Positions 9,801-18,657 of a stretch of DNA of 64,000 bases are shown in pieces; the first letter of the stretch is position 1; each line of letters opens with the position of its first letter. The notes beneath the pieces were generated by a model. The model saw only the letters and a program-made list of their open reading frames with translations. It did no database searches and was not told where the DNA came from. The stretch is from positions 1 through 64,000 of the forward strand of contig CAWBTF010000018.1 of assembly GCA_963791595.1 (NCBI GenBank), read 5' to 3'. The DNA is from JAEMQF01 sp963791595 (GTDB lineage: Bacteria; Pseudomonadota; Gammaproteobacteria; Burkholderiales; Burkholderiaceae_C). Position numbers and translations under genes: made by a program.

Positions 9801-11099
9801 TCAGTGCGCCTTCGCGGTTCGGGCACCGCGCTCTACATCCACCGGCCGCAGCATCATCCAGCCGATCACGAAGAACACCGCGGTCGAGAGGATCGCCAGC
9901 CGGTGATTGCCCGCGGTGAGCCAGGTCACGAGCCCATAGGTCACCGGCCCGACGATCGACGCCAGGCTCGTCGCAAACGCCCACAGGCCGTAGAACTCGG
10001 CCAGCCGCTGCGAAGGCGCAAACAGCCCGACGATCGCACGCCCCGCCGATTGGCTGGAGCCCATGCACAGGCCCGCGACGACCGCCGCGACCCAGAACAA
10101 TCCGGGTCCGGTGGCGGAGTAAGCAAGCAGCGTCATCACCACCCAACCGATCAGCGTGAAGCCGAGCGCCCGCTTGTGGCCGATGCGGTCTTGCCAATAG
10201 CCGAAGCCGAACGCTCCGGCGGCGGCAGCGATGTTGACGAGAAAGATCAGCATCATCGTTTCGATCTGCTTGAAGCCGAGCACCTGTTCGGCGTACACCG
10301 CCGCCAGCGCGATCACGACCGCGATGCCGGCCTGGTAAAAGAAACCGCAACCGAGCAGCCAGATGAAGTCGCGGTAGGCGCGCGCCTCATGAAATGTCTG
10401 GCCGATGCGGCGCAGCGACGCGAGCAGCCCGCCCTCGCGCAGCGCGTCAGGCTGCGGCACGGCGCGCTCCTTCAGCAAGGCGAAGGTCGCGAGCGAGGCC
10501 AGGCCATAGATCGCCGCGGTGATCAGCATCGTGACCGGAACGTAATCGGTCGCCGGGATGCCGCGCGCCTGTGCCCAGAGCACGTACGCGAGGCCGATGC
10601 CGAGCGCGAGCATGCCGCCGAAGTAGCCGAAGCTCCAGCCCCAGCCCGACACCTGGCCGATCGACGCCGGCCGCGCCAGCTCCGGCAGGAATGCGGCCGT
10701 CATGGCCTCGCCGTACGCGTAGAACAGGTTCGACAACACGATCAGCGCCACGGCCAAGGCCACCTGCCCGGCGCCCACGAACGCGAGCCCGGCGGTCATC
10801 ACAACGCACGCGGCGGTGGTGAACATCAGCACGCGCTTCTTCGCGGCGCGCAGGTCGGCGTAGGCGCCGAGTGTGGGAATCGTCAGCATCACGAGCGCGC
10901 GCGACAGAGCGAGCGCGAGCGTCCAGGCCAGCGTCGCCCAAGCCGCATTGCCCGCAACCGCGCTGACGAAATAGGCGTTGAACACCGCCGTCAACACGAC
11001 GGTCGTGTAGCCCGAGTTGGCGAAGTCGTACATCGCCCAACCGAACACCTCGCGCTTGCGCACGCCGTCGTTGAGGGCTTCCTGCGGGAACAGGGCCAT
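9801..11099 (-). CDS. MFS transporter, UMF1/Atg22-like family
   Basis: A 432-residue integral membrane transporter with about 12 hydrophobic segments. The start VFGWAMYDFANSGYTTVVLTA is the hallmark of the UMF1/Atg22-like major facilitator family, and IGQVSGWGWSFGYFGG is the second typical motif (about residues 148-163). Eukaryotic Atg22 exports amino acids from the vacuole; substrates of the bacterial members are not known. It is the first gene after tRNA-Leu on the minus strand, with 48 bp before etfB. Confidence 0.88.
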   Translation of the reverse strand: MALFPQEALNDGVRKREVFGWAMYDFANSGYTTVVLTAVFNAYFVSAVAGNAAWATLAWTLALALSRALVMLTIPTLGAYADLRAAKKRVLMFTTAACVVMTAGLAFVGAGQVALAVALIVLSNLFYAYGEAMTAAFLPELARPASIGQVSGWGWSFGYFGGMLALGIGLAYVLWAQARGIPATDYVPVTMLITAAIYGLASLATFALLKERAVPQPDALREGGLLASLRRIGQTFHEARAYRDFIWLLGCGFFYQAGIAVVIALAAVYAEQVLGFKQIETMMLIFLVNIAAAAGAFGFGYWQDRIGHKRALGFTLIGWVVMTLLAYSATGPGLFWVAAVVAGLCMGSSQSAGRAIVGLFAPSQRLAEFYGLWAFATSLASIVGPVTYGLVTWLTAGNHRLAILSTAVFFVIGWMMLRPVDVERGARTAKAH

Positions 11100-11155
11100 G
11101 CGGCCTCCGATGCGTCGTGGGAGAGGAGCCGCGGCGCGCTGCCTCTCGTGGCGGG

Positions 11156-11247
11156 TGGTGCCCGAGACGGGAATCGAACCCGTACGCCCTCTTTCGAGCA
11201 GCGGCGGATTTTAAGTCCGCTGTGTCTACCAATTTCACCACCCGGGC
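11156..11247 (-). tRNA. tRNA-Leu (anticodon UAA)
   Basis: A class II tRNA reading from 11247 down. The acceptor stem GCCCGGG pairs with CTCGGGC (one G-U), followed by A and an encoded CCA. The anticodon loop CTTAAAA gives UAA at 11211-11213 (Leu). A long variable arm and the GGTTCGATTCC T-arm are present, as expected for tRNA-Leu. It lies between the divergent MFS and SUV3-like genes. Confidence 0.97.
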
Positions 11248-11328
11248 GGGCCAGGGATTATCGGGGCGCGTTGCGGCGATAATGAGCAGTTGGGCAAGTC
11301 GGACCGACATGCCTCAAACAAAGGCTGA

Positions 11329-13584
11329 ATGAACGTCACCACACTCCCGAATCCACCGCACACCGCGCCAGACCTCCTGAACCTGCCCAACCCGCGCCAC
11401 GCGAAACGCGTGCCCGGGCACATCGGCAAAGAACAGATCGCACGCATCCGCCAGGCGGCGTATGTGCTGCCCCAGGTCGTGAAGCCGGGCGATTACATCG
11501 CCGAACACACCAAGGGCTTCGAACAATACCTCGACAAGCTCGGCTTCGTGCTGCTGCAAAAGGCGGTGGCCGGCCAGCGCCCGAGCCGCTGGATCGCGCC
11601 CGAGCTGATGGACAGCGCGCTCGCCCACCTCGACGTGCATGGCACCGGGCCGACGGTGCGGCCGTTGATGCTCGAGCGCCGAGTTGCGCTCGCCGACCTG
11701 GGCGTGACGCGCGAACAAGGGCAGTGGTCGCGCCTGGTGAGCCACGAGCTTGTTTTGTCGGAACCCGGCTGGCGCATCGCAGTCGCGTTTCGAATCAACG
11801 TCGATGCCGCCTGCATCTGGGACTTCTATCGCAACGGCGACAAGGCCGCGCTGCTCGAAGCGCTGGGCCCGCCGCCGGCGTACCCGCACGCAAGCGAATT
11901 GCGCGCCCACCTGGAGGCGCTGCTCGCGCGCAGCCGCGACTACAAGCCGCACCATTTCGAATCGCTGTTGCCGCGCCTGCAAACCGAATGCGCGGCGCCT
12001 CAAGCGCTGGATGAGCTGAAGATCGCCTGCACGCGTGCCCAGGACCGCTGGGAACACCGCGTTGCCGAACTCGACGCGCTGGAAGGTCTGAACAGCGAAC
12101 TCGCGTTCCAGGGCTACCCGGACACGTTCGAAAAAGCGCGGCGCCTGCAACGCAGCGTCACGCTGTATGTGGGCCCGCCCAACAGCGGCAAGACGCACGC
12201 CGCGTTCGAACGCCTGGCGCAGGCGTTCGACGGCGCCTACCTCGCGCCGTTGCGCCTGCTCGCGCTCGAGGGGCGCGACCGCCTCGTGGCGCGCGGCGTC
12301 GCGTGTTCGCTGCTCACCGGCGAGGAGAACGTTCCCGCACCGCAAGCGCGCGTGGTCTCGAGCACCATCGAAATGGTCGCGACGAACAAGCCGATCGACG
12401 TGGCGGTGATCGACGAAGCGCAGATGATCTTCGATGCGTCGCGCGGCTGGGCCTGGACCCAGGCGATCGTCGCGGTGCCGGCCAACGAAGTGATCATCAT
12501 CTGCTCCGACTACGCCGTGACCGCGATCGCAAACCTGCTCGGCCTGTGCGGCGAGCGCTGCGAGGTGCGCCACTTCGGGCGCAAGCAGCACGTGCAGGCG
12601 CTGCACCGGCCGGTGGCGGTGTCGGAACTGAAACTCGGCGACGCGGTCGTCGCGTTCAGCCGGCGCGACGTGCTGCTGCTGCGCGACCGCATCGCCGCGA
12701 GCGGCCACCCGGTGTCGGTGATCTACGGCGCATTGCCGCCCGAGGTGCGCAAGCGCGAAGCGGAGCGCTTCGCAGCTGGGCAGTCGCACATCCTGGTCGC
12801 GACCGACGCCATCGGCATGGGCCTGAACCTGCCGATCCGCCGCGTGCTGTTCAGCACGATGACCAAGTTCGACGGCCAGGATGACCGGGACTTGAGCGAA
12901 TCGGAAGTGCACCAGATCGCAGGGCGCGCCGGGCGCTTCGGCATCCATGAAGAAGGTTTTGTCGGCGTGCTCGACGAAGCCGAGTCGTCGGCGCAGCGGA
13001 CCTTGCGCGAACTGCTCGCCAAGGTGCCGCGCGCGCCGAGCCCGTGGAAGGCGCCGGTGGCGCCGAACGGCTGGCACATCGACACGATCTCGGCGCGCCT
13101 GCACAAGACCAGGCTGCGCGAAGTGCTCGACGTGTTCGTCGCCCAGCTCAAGCTCGACAACGCGCACTTCGCGGTCGCCGAGCTCGACCAGATGCTGGAA
13201 CTCGCCCAGGCCCTGGACGAACGCGCGCCGAAGCTGACGCTGAAAGAGCGCTTCATCTATGCGCAAGCTCCCGTGGACACGCGCACCGAATCGCAGCGCC
13301 AGGAGTTTCTGGAATGGGCCGGCAGCCACGCGCTCACCGGCCAGGCCGGCACGCCGTGGTTCCTGGACCAGGTGGACGGCCACAGCCGGCTCGAGCGCAT
13401 GGAGCAGGCGCTGCGCGCCTGCACGCTGTGGCTGTGGCTGGACCTGCGATTCCCCGGCGCTTACGGCCATGTGGAAGCCGTGCACGCGTTGCGCGGCGAG
13501 CTGAATGACGGCATCGAGCGCCAGTTGAAGGGCAAGCGGCCGCTGGCGCAGATGCACCGGCAGCGCACCCGAGCGCGCGCCTGA
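11329..13584 (+). CDS. SUV3-like ATP-dependent RNA helicase
   Basis: A 751-residue superfamily 2 helicase resembling mitochondrial SUV3. Motifs in order: Walker A GPPNSGKT (about residues 281-288), LAPLRLLALE (motif Ia), VVSSTIEM, Walker B as DEAQM (about 362-366), VIYGALPP, ATDAIGMGLNLP (motif V), QIAGRAGRFG (motif VI, about 529-538), then a SUV3-type C-terminal region. The N-terminal 280 residues are specific to this group. In mitochondria SUV3 unwinds RNA for the degradosome; in bacteria an RNA-processing role is inferred. The start is ATG 11329. The RIO1-like kinase follows after 10 bp, so the two are almost certainly co-transcribed. Confidence 0.88.
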   Translation: MNVTTLPNPPHTAPDLLNLPNPRHAKRVPGHIGKEQIARIRQAAYVLPQVVKPGDYIAEHTKGFEQYLDKLGFVLLQKAVAGQRPSRWIAPELMDSALAHLDVHGTGPTVRPLMLERRVALADLGVTREQGQWSRLVSHELVLSEPGWRIAVAFRINVDAACIWDFYRNGDKAALLEALGPPPAYPHASELRAHLEALLARSRDYKPHHFESLLPRLQTECAAPQALDELKIACTRAQDRWEHRVAELDALEGLNSELAFQGYPDTFEKARRLQRSVTLYVGPPNSGKTHAAFERLAQAFDGAYLAPLRLLALEGRDRLVARGVACSLLTGEENVPAPQARVVSSTIEMVATNKPIDVAVIDEAQMIFDASRGWAWTQAIVAVPANEVIIICSDYAVTAIANLLGLCGERCEVRHFGRKQHVQALHRPVAVSELKLGDAVVAFSRRDVLLLRDRIAASGHPVSVIYGALPPEVRKREAERFAAGQSHILVATDAIGMGLNLPIRRVLFSTMTKFDGQDDRDLSESEVHQIAGRAGRFGIHEEGFVGVLDEAESSAQRTLRELLAKVPRAPSPWKAPVAPNGWHIDTISARLHKTRLREVLDVFVAQLKLDNAHFAVAELDQMLELAQALDERAPKLTLKERFIYAQAPVDTRTESQRQEFLEWAGSHALTGQAGTPWFLDQVDGHSRLERMEQALRACTLWLWLDLRFPGAYGHVEAVHALRGELNDGIERQLKGKRPLAQMHRQRTRARA

Positions 13585-13594
13585 AGACCCGCGT

Positions 13595-14443
13595 TTGAAA
13601 ACCCCGCAGCGCCTGCGCTCTCTGCTCGAAGAGGGCTTGATCGACAGCGTCTCGCGCCAGCTGATGAGCGGCAAGGAGGCGATGGTCTTCGTGGTGCAAT
13701 GCGGCGACCAGACGCGCTGCGCCAAGGTCTACAAGGAAGCCGACCAGCGCAGTTTTCGCCAGGCGGTGGACTACACCGAGAACCGCAAAGTGAAGAACAC
13801 GCGCCAGGCGCGCGCGATGGCCAAGGGAACGAAGTTCGGGCGCGAGGCGCAAGAAGCGGCGTGGCAAAGCGCCGAAGTCGATGCCCTGCATCGCCTGGCC
13901 GGTGCCGGCGTGCGCGTTCCCAAGCCGTACAACTTCTTCGAGGGCGTGCTGTTGATGGAGCTGGTCGTCGACGCCAACGGCGACGCCGCGCCGCGCCTGA
14001 ACGACGTGCCCTTCACGCCCGAGCAGGCGCGCATGCACCACGCGGCGCTGCTGACGGAGGTGGTGCGCATGCTGTGCGCCGGCATCGTGCACGGCGACCT
14101 GTCGGAGTTCAACATCCTGCTCGCGGCCGACGGCCCGGTGATCATCGACCTGCCGCAGGCGGTAGACGCCGCCGGCAACAACCACGCGCAGCGCATGCTG
14201 CTGCGCGACGTGCAGAACCTGAACCATTTCTTCGGCCGCTTCGCGCCCGAACTGCTGGAGAGCCGGCACGGCGACGAGATCTGGGACCTGTTTCGCCGTG
14301 GCGCCCTGCACCCCGGCACCGCCCTCACCGGCCGCTTCGAGCGCGACCACACGCCCGCCAACCTGGGCGCGGTGCTGCGCGAGATTGACGACGCGCGGGC
14401 TGAAGAAGCGGCGCGGCGGGTGCGGATGCAGGCCGTGCGCTGA
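13595..14443 (+). CDS. RIO1-family kinase/ATPase
   Basis: A 282-residue RIO-type atypical kinase. It has the RIO P-loop equivalent MSGKEAMVF (about residues 24-32), the ATP-binding Lys in CAKVYKEAD, the catalytic loop HGDLSEFNIL (about 165-174) and the metal-binding IIDLPQAVD (about 183-191), all residues expected of an active RIO1 enzyme. Archaeal and eukaryotic RIO1 act in small-subunit ribosome maturation; the bacterial branch has no settled role. The best start is TTG at 13595, since the next in-frame ATG falls inside the P-loop. It lies 10 bp after the SUV3-like helicase, suggesting a shared RNA or ribosome function. Confidence 0.85.
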   Translation: MKTPQRLRSLLEEGLIDSVSRQLMSGKEAMVFVVQCGDQTRCAKVYKEADQRSFRQAVDYTENRKVKNTRQARAMAKGTKFGREAQEAAWQSAEVDALHRLAGAGVRVPKPYNFFEGVLLMELVVDANGDAAPRLNDVPFTPEQARMHHAALLTEVVRMLCAGIVHGDLSEFNILLAADGPVIIDLPQAVDAAGNNHAQRMLLRDVQNLNHFFGRFAPELLESRHGDEIWDLFRRGALHPGTALTGRFERDHTPANLGAVLREIDDARAEEAARRVRMQAVR

Positions 14444-14849
14444 GACTGACTGCGACGCGTTGCGGCCTGGAATGTGCGACCGCACGGGGTGCTCGTGGCG
14501 GATGCACTCGCCGGGATCGATCGGTGAACGGCCGCGTACATGAACATCGCCACCAGGATCAGCCCACCGATGCCGGCGCTGGTGTCGCACAGGCGGTGCA
14601 GCAGGCGCTGCGGCCCGCCGGGTCGCACTTCGTCGGCTGGGTTCTTCGGCAACCTCCTGTCGAGCTGGCGGCGGGGCAGCGAAGGGCAACGGCGGCGCCT
14701 CGCGCACCGATGCAATCGGTGCGGCGACCGTCGAAGGCATCGGTGTAAGGAGTTCGACGATTCGTGCGACCCATCAGGCTGCCCAAACGGCGCGGCAATG
14801 GCAACCCGCCCCTCAATCGAACCTCAGCGGCACCGTCCGGGAGACCGTC
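14444..14849. other. Gene-free stretch after the RIO1 kinase
   Basis: No gene can be supported in these 406 bp. A minus-strand frame around 14500-14640 encodes one hydrophobic stretch (GLILVAMFMYAAV) that might be a membrane-protein remnant, but there is no start, no family signal and no ribosome site I trust. Confidence 0.4.
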
Positions 14850-15126
14850 ATGAACTTGCTGAAACTCACCGCCGTGCTCGCCCTGCTCGGCCACGCCTTG
14901 ACCGCCCCGGCCGCCGACGGCCTGATGGCCGTCGAGAGCCCGCACGGCGCACAGGACACCATGAACCGGCTCGAAGCCGGCGTGAAGACAGCGCGGGCTG
15001 ACACGTGTTCGCCCGGATCGATCGCCGGCGTTTCTGGCGCAGCGCCATGGGGTGCCGACGTGCCCGGTGGTCGAGAACCTGCGCAAAGCCCTGGCGGCGC
15101 TGGCATCAGCGGCCGTCGCGCGTTAG
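14850..15126 (+). pseudogene. DUF302-family secreted protein, internally deleted
   Basis: The front end is a normal DUF302 protein: GGGAG ribosome site, signal peptide MNLLKLTAVLALLGHALTAP, then DGLMAVESPHG and MNRLEAGVK. The characteristic VFARID segment follows in another frame (about 15005-15022). Directly after it, in a third frame, comes the C-terminal block AFLAQRHGVP, CPVVENLRKALAALA and a stop at 15124. About 50 residues of the domain core between VFARID and DPAFLAQRHG are missing. This is a real deletion with small frame lesions, not one misread base. The response regulator starts right after it. Confidence 0.7.
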
Positions 15127-15165
15127 GGAGTGCATCGGCCCGCCATCACGCCCGCAACCGTTCGC

Positions 15166-15900
15166 ATGTCTGCCGTGCCTGCCCAGGCGTCGCGTCGAAT
15201 TCTCGTGATCGAGGACGAACGCGACATCGCCGAGTTGATTGCCTTGCACTTGTCGGACCTGCCGGCCAGCGTGACGCTGGCCAACGACGGTCCTGGCGGT
15301 CTGCAGCTCGCTTTGCGTGACTCTTGGGACGCCATCGTGCTCGACATTCGCCTGCCCGGCCTGAACGGCCTGGACTTGTGTCGCGAGCTGCGTGCGCAGA
15401 CCTCGCATGTCCCGGTCTTGATGCTGACCGCACGCAGCAGCGAACTCGACCGCGTGCTCGGCCTCGAGCTCGGCGCCGACGACTACCTGAGCAAACCCTT
15501 CAGCGTGCTGGAGCTGCAGGCGCGCATGAAGGCCCTGCTGCGGCGCTCTGCCATCACGGCCGCCCGCGCTGCCGAGGCGACGGCGCAGAAGCCTTCGCTC
15601 GTCGAACAGGGCCGCCTGAAGGTGGACCGGGTGCGGCGCCGCGCCTGGTTGGCCGGCGCCGAGATCGTGCTCACCCCGCGCGAATTCGACCTGCTGTGGC
15701 ACTTCATCCAGCACCCCGGCCGCGTGTTCACGCGCACCGAGCTGCTGGACGATGTCTGGGGGCTGGGCCACGACGGCTACGAGCACACCGTCAACAGCCA
15801 CATCAACCGCCTGCGCAGCAAACTGGGCGACGAGCGCGAGGACGCCGCCTTCATCCACACGGTGTGGGGCGTGGGCTACCGTTTCGAGGTGGCCGCGTGA
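15166..15900 (+). CDS. OmpR-family response regulator
   Basis: A response regulator of about 244 residues. The receiver domain has the acidic pair in VIEDERD, the phospho-acceptor Asp in IVLDIRLPG, the Thr in MLTARSS and the Lys in LSKPFS. The C-terminal winged helix has LTPREFDLLWH, FTRTELLDDVWG, VNSHINRLRSKL and TVWGVGYRF. The ATG at 15166 is preferred; an in-frame GTG at 15130 would add 12 residues and has a GGGAG only just upstream, so the start is uncertain. Its last codons overlap the histidine kinase start (GTGA), so kinase and regulator form a cognate pair. Direct targets are not visible. Confidence 0.92.
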   Translation: MSAVPAQASRRILVIEDERDIAELIALHLSDLPASVTLANDGPGGLQLALRDSWDAIVLDIRLPGLNGLDLCRELRAQTSHVPVLMLTARSSELDRVLGLELGADDYLSKPFSVLELQARMKALLRRSAITAARAAEATAQKPSLVEQGRLKVDRVRRRAWLAGAEIVLTPREFDLLWHFIQHPGRVFTRTELLDDVWGLGHDGYEHTVNSHINRLRSKLGDEREDAAFIHTVWGVGYRFEVAA

Positions 15901-17423
15901 GACCGTTGCGCGATGTCGCCGGCGGATCCGCATGGCGCCGGCTGCACGTGCGTGCAGCACTCGTGGCCGCGCCCCTGCTGCTGGGCCTGGGGGCGGCGAT
16001 GTACTTGCTGCTGCACCACTACAGCGGGCAAGCCGCGCTCGAGGCCGGCCAGCGCATGAACTTGGGGCTGGCGCGCTACGTCGTCGACCACCAGCCGCCG
16101 GGCCTGATCGCCGCCGACGGCCGGCCGGATCGAGGACGCATCAAGGAACTGGCCCTGCACGTGATGATGATCAACCCGTCGGTGGAGGTGTACCTGCTGG
16201 ACGCGAACGGGCGCATCGTTGCCCACGCGCTGGAAGGCCTGCAGGGACCTGACCCGGTGGTGGGCACACAGGTCGATCTTGCCCCGGTGCGGCGGCTGCT
16301 GAGTGCGACCGACGATGCCGCCGTGCTGCTGCCGGTGTTGGGCACCGACCCGCGCAACGCCCAGCGCGCGAACACGTTCTCGGTGGCGGCGGTCCCCCAA
16401 CCCGGCGGGCGCATGGGCTACCTCTACATCGTGCTCAACGGCAGCATGGCGCAAAGCGTCTCGGCCAGTCTGGCCAACTCCGCTGCCTTGCGGGCGATGG
16501 CGATCGGCGCGGCGCTCGCCACGCTGCTGGCGGCGGGCGTGTTGTGGCTGGCGTGGCAGCAGCTGACCCACCCGCTGCGGCAGCTCACCGACGAACTGAA
16601 GTCGTTCCGCGTCGAGGGTGATATGAACCTGCGCAGTGACCCCGGCGACGAGATCGGCGTGCTGCGGCGTGCCGTCCAGGCAATGCAGCAGCGCATCGCA
16701 CAACAGTTTCAGCGACTCGAAGACGCCGACCGGCAGCGCCGGGAACTGGTCAGCAACATCTCGCACGACCTGCGCACGCCGCTGTCCAGCATCCAGGGCT
16801 ACATCGAGACGGTGCTGGTGCGCGGCGAAGCCATCGACGCGCAGGCGCGCGCGACGCACCTGCGCACGGCGCTGCGCCATGTCGAGTTGCTCGGCAGACG
16901 CATCGCCGATCTGTTCGAACTGTCGAAGCTCGACGCCGGCCGCATCGAGCCGAAGCAGGAAGTCTTCTGCCTGGCCGAGCTGCTGCAGGACGTGGTGCAG
17001 AACTACCGGCTCGTTGCCCAGAAACGCGGCGTGTCGCTCAGCCTGGCCGCCGGCAGCCACCTGCAGGCCAAGGTGCGGGCCGACATTGCGATGATCGAGC
17101 GCGTGCTGCAGAACCTGATCGACAACGCGTTGCGCTGCACCGCCGCGGGCGGCACGGTGGTGCTGGCAATCGAGAACCACGGTGCGTACATGCAGATCAG
17201 CGTCAGCGACACCGGGCGCGGCATCGCCACCGAGCACCTGCCCCACATCTTCGAGCGCTACTGGCGCGCCGGCGACACTGAGGACGCAAGCGCCTCGACG
17301 AGTTCGGGGCTGGGCCTGGCGATCGTCAAGCGCATCCTCGACCTGCACGGCAGCGTGATGCGCGTGCACTCCGAATTCACGCGCGGCACGCGCTTCGAGT
17401 TCCTGCTGCCACTGGCCGGCTGA
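15897..17423 (+). CDS. Membrane sensor histidine kinase (EnvZ-type)
   Basis: A 508-residue sensor kinase starting at the GTG that overlaps the regulator stop. The order is: transmembrane segment (about residues 22-40), a periplasmic sensor region of about 160 residues, a second membrane segment (about 200-220), HAMP, the HisKA motif SNISHDLRTPLSS with phospho-His, then the ATPase motifs NLIDNALR, DTGRGI and GLGLAIVKRI. It autophosphorylates and passes phosphate to the OmpR-type partner. The signal is unknown. A longer frame opening at 15324 is a shadow over the regulator. Confidence 0.92.
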   Translation: MRPLRDVAGGSAWRRLHVRAALVAAPLLLGLGAAMYLLLHHYSGQAALEAGQRMNLGLARYVVDHQPPGLIAADGRPDRGRIKELALHVMMINPSVEVYLLDANGRIVAHALEGLQGPDPVVGTQVDLAPVRRLLSATDDAAVLLPVLGTDPRNAQRANTFSVAAVPQPGGRMGYLYIVLNGSMAQSVSASLANSAALRAMAIGAALATLLAAGVLWLAWQQLTHPLRQLTDELKSFRVEGDMNLRSDPGDEIGVLRRAVQAMQQRIAQQFQRLEDADRQRRELVSNISHDLRTPLSSIQGYIETVLVRGEAIDAQARATHLRTALRHVELLGRRIADLFELSKLDAGRIEPKQEVFCLAELLQDVVQNYRLVAQKRGVSLSLAAGSHLQAKVRADIAMIERVLQNLIDNALRCTAAGGTVVLAIENHGAYMQISVSDTGRGIATEHLPHIFERYWRAGDTEDASASTSSGLGLAIVKRILDLHGSVMRVHSEFTRGTRFEFLLPLAG

Positions 17424-17430
17424 TCGCGCC

Positions 17431-17472
17431 GGCATGACCCGGGCGGCATCATCCCAGCGGCATCGTTCCGGC
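17431..17472. repeat. Three imperfect 14-bp tandem repeats
   Basis: Three adjacent 14-base units, GGCATGACCCGGGC, GGCATCATCCCAGC and GGCATCGTTCCGGC, follow the kinase stop, with a partial fourth unit after them. They lie between two convergent genes. Function unknown. Confidence 0.5.
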
Positions 17473-17491
17473 GTGATCCCGGCAGACCCCG

Positions 17492-17518
17492 CCCGGCAGC
17501 CGGTTCAGGGCTGCCGGG
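17492..17518. terminator. Bidirectional terminator-like hairpin
   Basis: A perfect 10-bp GC-rich stem (CCCGGCAGCC with GGCTGCCGGG) and a 7-base loop, placed between the convergent histidine kinase and beta-propeller genes. There is no clear T-tract, so strength is uncertain. Confidence 0.55.
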
Positions 17519-17535
17519 TCGATGCGCCGTCGCGC

Positions 17536-18657
17536 TCAGTTCGCAGCCAAGCCGTTCGCCCCTGCCGGCAGGCCCGCCACGCCACCGGCGGCCGACAGCG
17601 CGCCGTTGGCTGCGATCTTGAACGACGTGATGCTGTTGCTGCCGGCGTTCAGCACGAACAGCCCGCGTCCGTCGGCCGATATCGCCGCGTCGATCGGGCC
17701 GTGCCCCGAGGTCGCCGCGATCGCCTGCGCCAGCACGAGTTTGCCGGACCGGCGCACGCCGTAGCTGCTGATCGTTCCGCTCGCCGTGTTCGTCACGTAG
17801 GCGAAGCGGCCATTGGGCGTCACCACCACCCAGCACGCGGCGGACTGCGTCGTGCCCACGCTCGCGCTGATCAGGACCGGCGTGGCCGGCGCGCGGTCGT
17901 CGAAGCCGTAGGACGACACCGCGCTGGCGTTGGCCGCGCCGCCGAAGGCCTCGGACACCAGCGCATGGCCGCGGCGGTCGAACGCGAAGCCGAAGGGCGT
18001 TGCGCCCGCCGATTCCGTCACCAACGGGGCGTCGATGCGGCCGTTCCCGCGCACCCGGTAGCTCGTCAGCTTGTTGGTCGCCTTCTCGGTGACGAGCAGC
18101 ACGTCGCCCTCCGGGCTGAAACCGACCTGCGCCGCGCCGGTGCCGCCGGCGGCGGACAGCGGCTGGGTGCTGCCCGGCAGCGGCTGCAGGACACCGCCGA
18201 CGTTGTGGAAGCCTGTCACGTTGCCGGTCCCCTGGGCGTTGAGCACGTAGACGACGCCGTCGTGTTCCGCCACGCTGACGGGCTGCTGACCGCCCGAATC
18301 CACCGTCGAGCGCAGTTCCAGGCCGTTGCGGCGGACGGCGAAGGTGGAGACCGTGTTGCTCAACGCATTGACGACGAACAGGAAGCGGCCGTTGCCGCTC
18401 AGCGTCACCGCGCCCTGGTTGCCCAGGCCCCCGCCGGTGCCCTGGCCTTGCGTCGCCAGCCGCGCCTGCAGGGTGAGCGCACCCTCGCGCGGCGCGGCGT
18501 AGACCAGCACCTCGTTGCCGGCCACCGCATTGGTACTGGTGAAGACGTGACCGGCGCGAAAGCCGTCGTCGTCGGATGCCGCCACCGGCAGGCTCAGGCC
18601 GCCGAGGGCCAGTGTCAGACCGAGAATCTTGAACGCGTTGCGTCGAGTGGATTTCAT
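17536..18657 (-). CDS. Secreted beta-propeller protein, lactonase-like
   Basis: A 373-residue exported protein. A signal peptide with twin-Arg-like STRRNAFKILG and a hydrophobic core ends near ASDDDG. The rest is a series of propeller blades with repeated motifs such as SGNGRFLFVVNALSNTVS, PNGRFAYVTNTASGTISSY and ADGRGLFVLNAGSNSITSF, typical of the 7-bladed 6-phosphogluconolactonase-like (YncE/lactonase) group. The substrate or ligand is unknown. The start at 18657 (MKSTRRN) is chosen because the extra 30 upstream residues precede the signal peptide. It is a stand-alone gene, convergent with the histidine kinase. Confidence 0.8.
   Translation of the reverse strand: MKSTRRNAFKILGLTLALGGLSLPVAASDDDGFRAGHVFTSTNAVAGNEVLVYAAPREGALTLQARLATQGQGTGGGLGNQGAVTLSGNGRFLFVVNALSNTVSTFAVRRNGLELRSTVDSGGQQPVSVAEHDGVVYVLNAQGTGNVTGFHNVGGVLQPLPGSTQPLSAAGGTGAAQVGFSPEGDVLLVTEKATNKLTSYRVRGNGRIDAPLVTESAGATPFGFAFDRRGHALVSEAFGGAANASAVSSYGFDDRAPATPVLISASVGTTQSAACWVVVTPNGRFAYVTNTASGTISSYGVRRSGKLVLAQAIAATSGHGPIDAAISADGRGLFVLNAGSNSITSFKIAANGALSAAGGVAGLPAGANGLAAN

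Noticed and set aside
11314..13725. 803-residue minus-strand open frame
   Set aside because: It is the antisense of the SUV3-like helicase; composition is Arg/His-rich with no domain motifs.
15324..15896. N-terminal extension of the histidine kinase frame
   Set aside because: It lies in the wrong frame over the response regulator; the GTGA overlap at 15897 gives the start.
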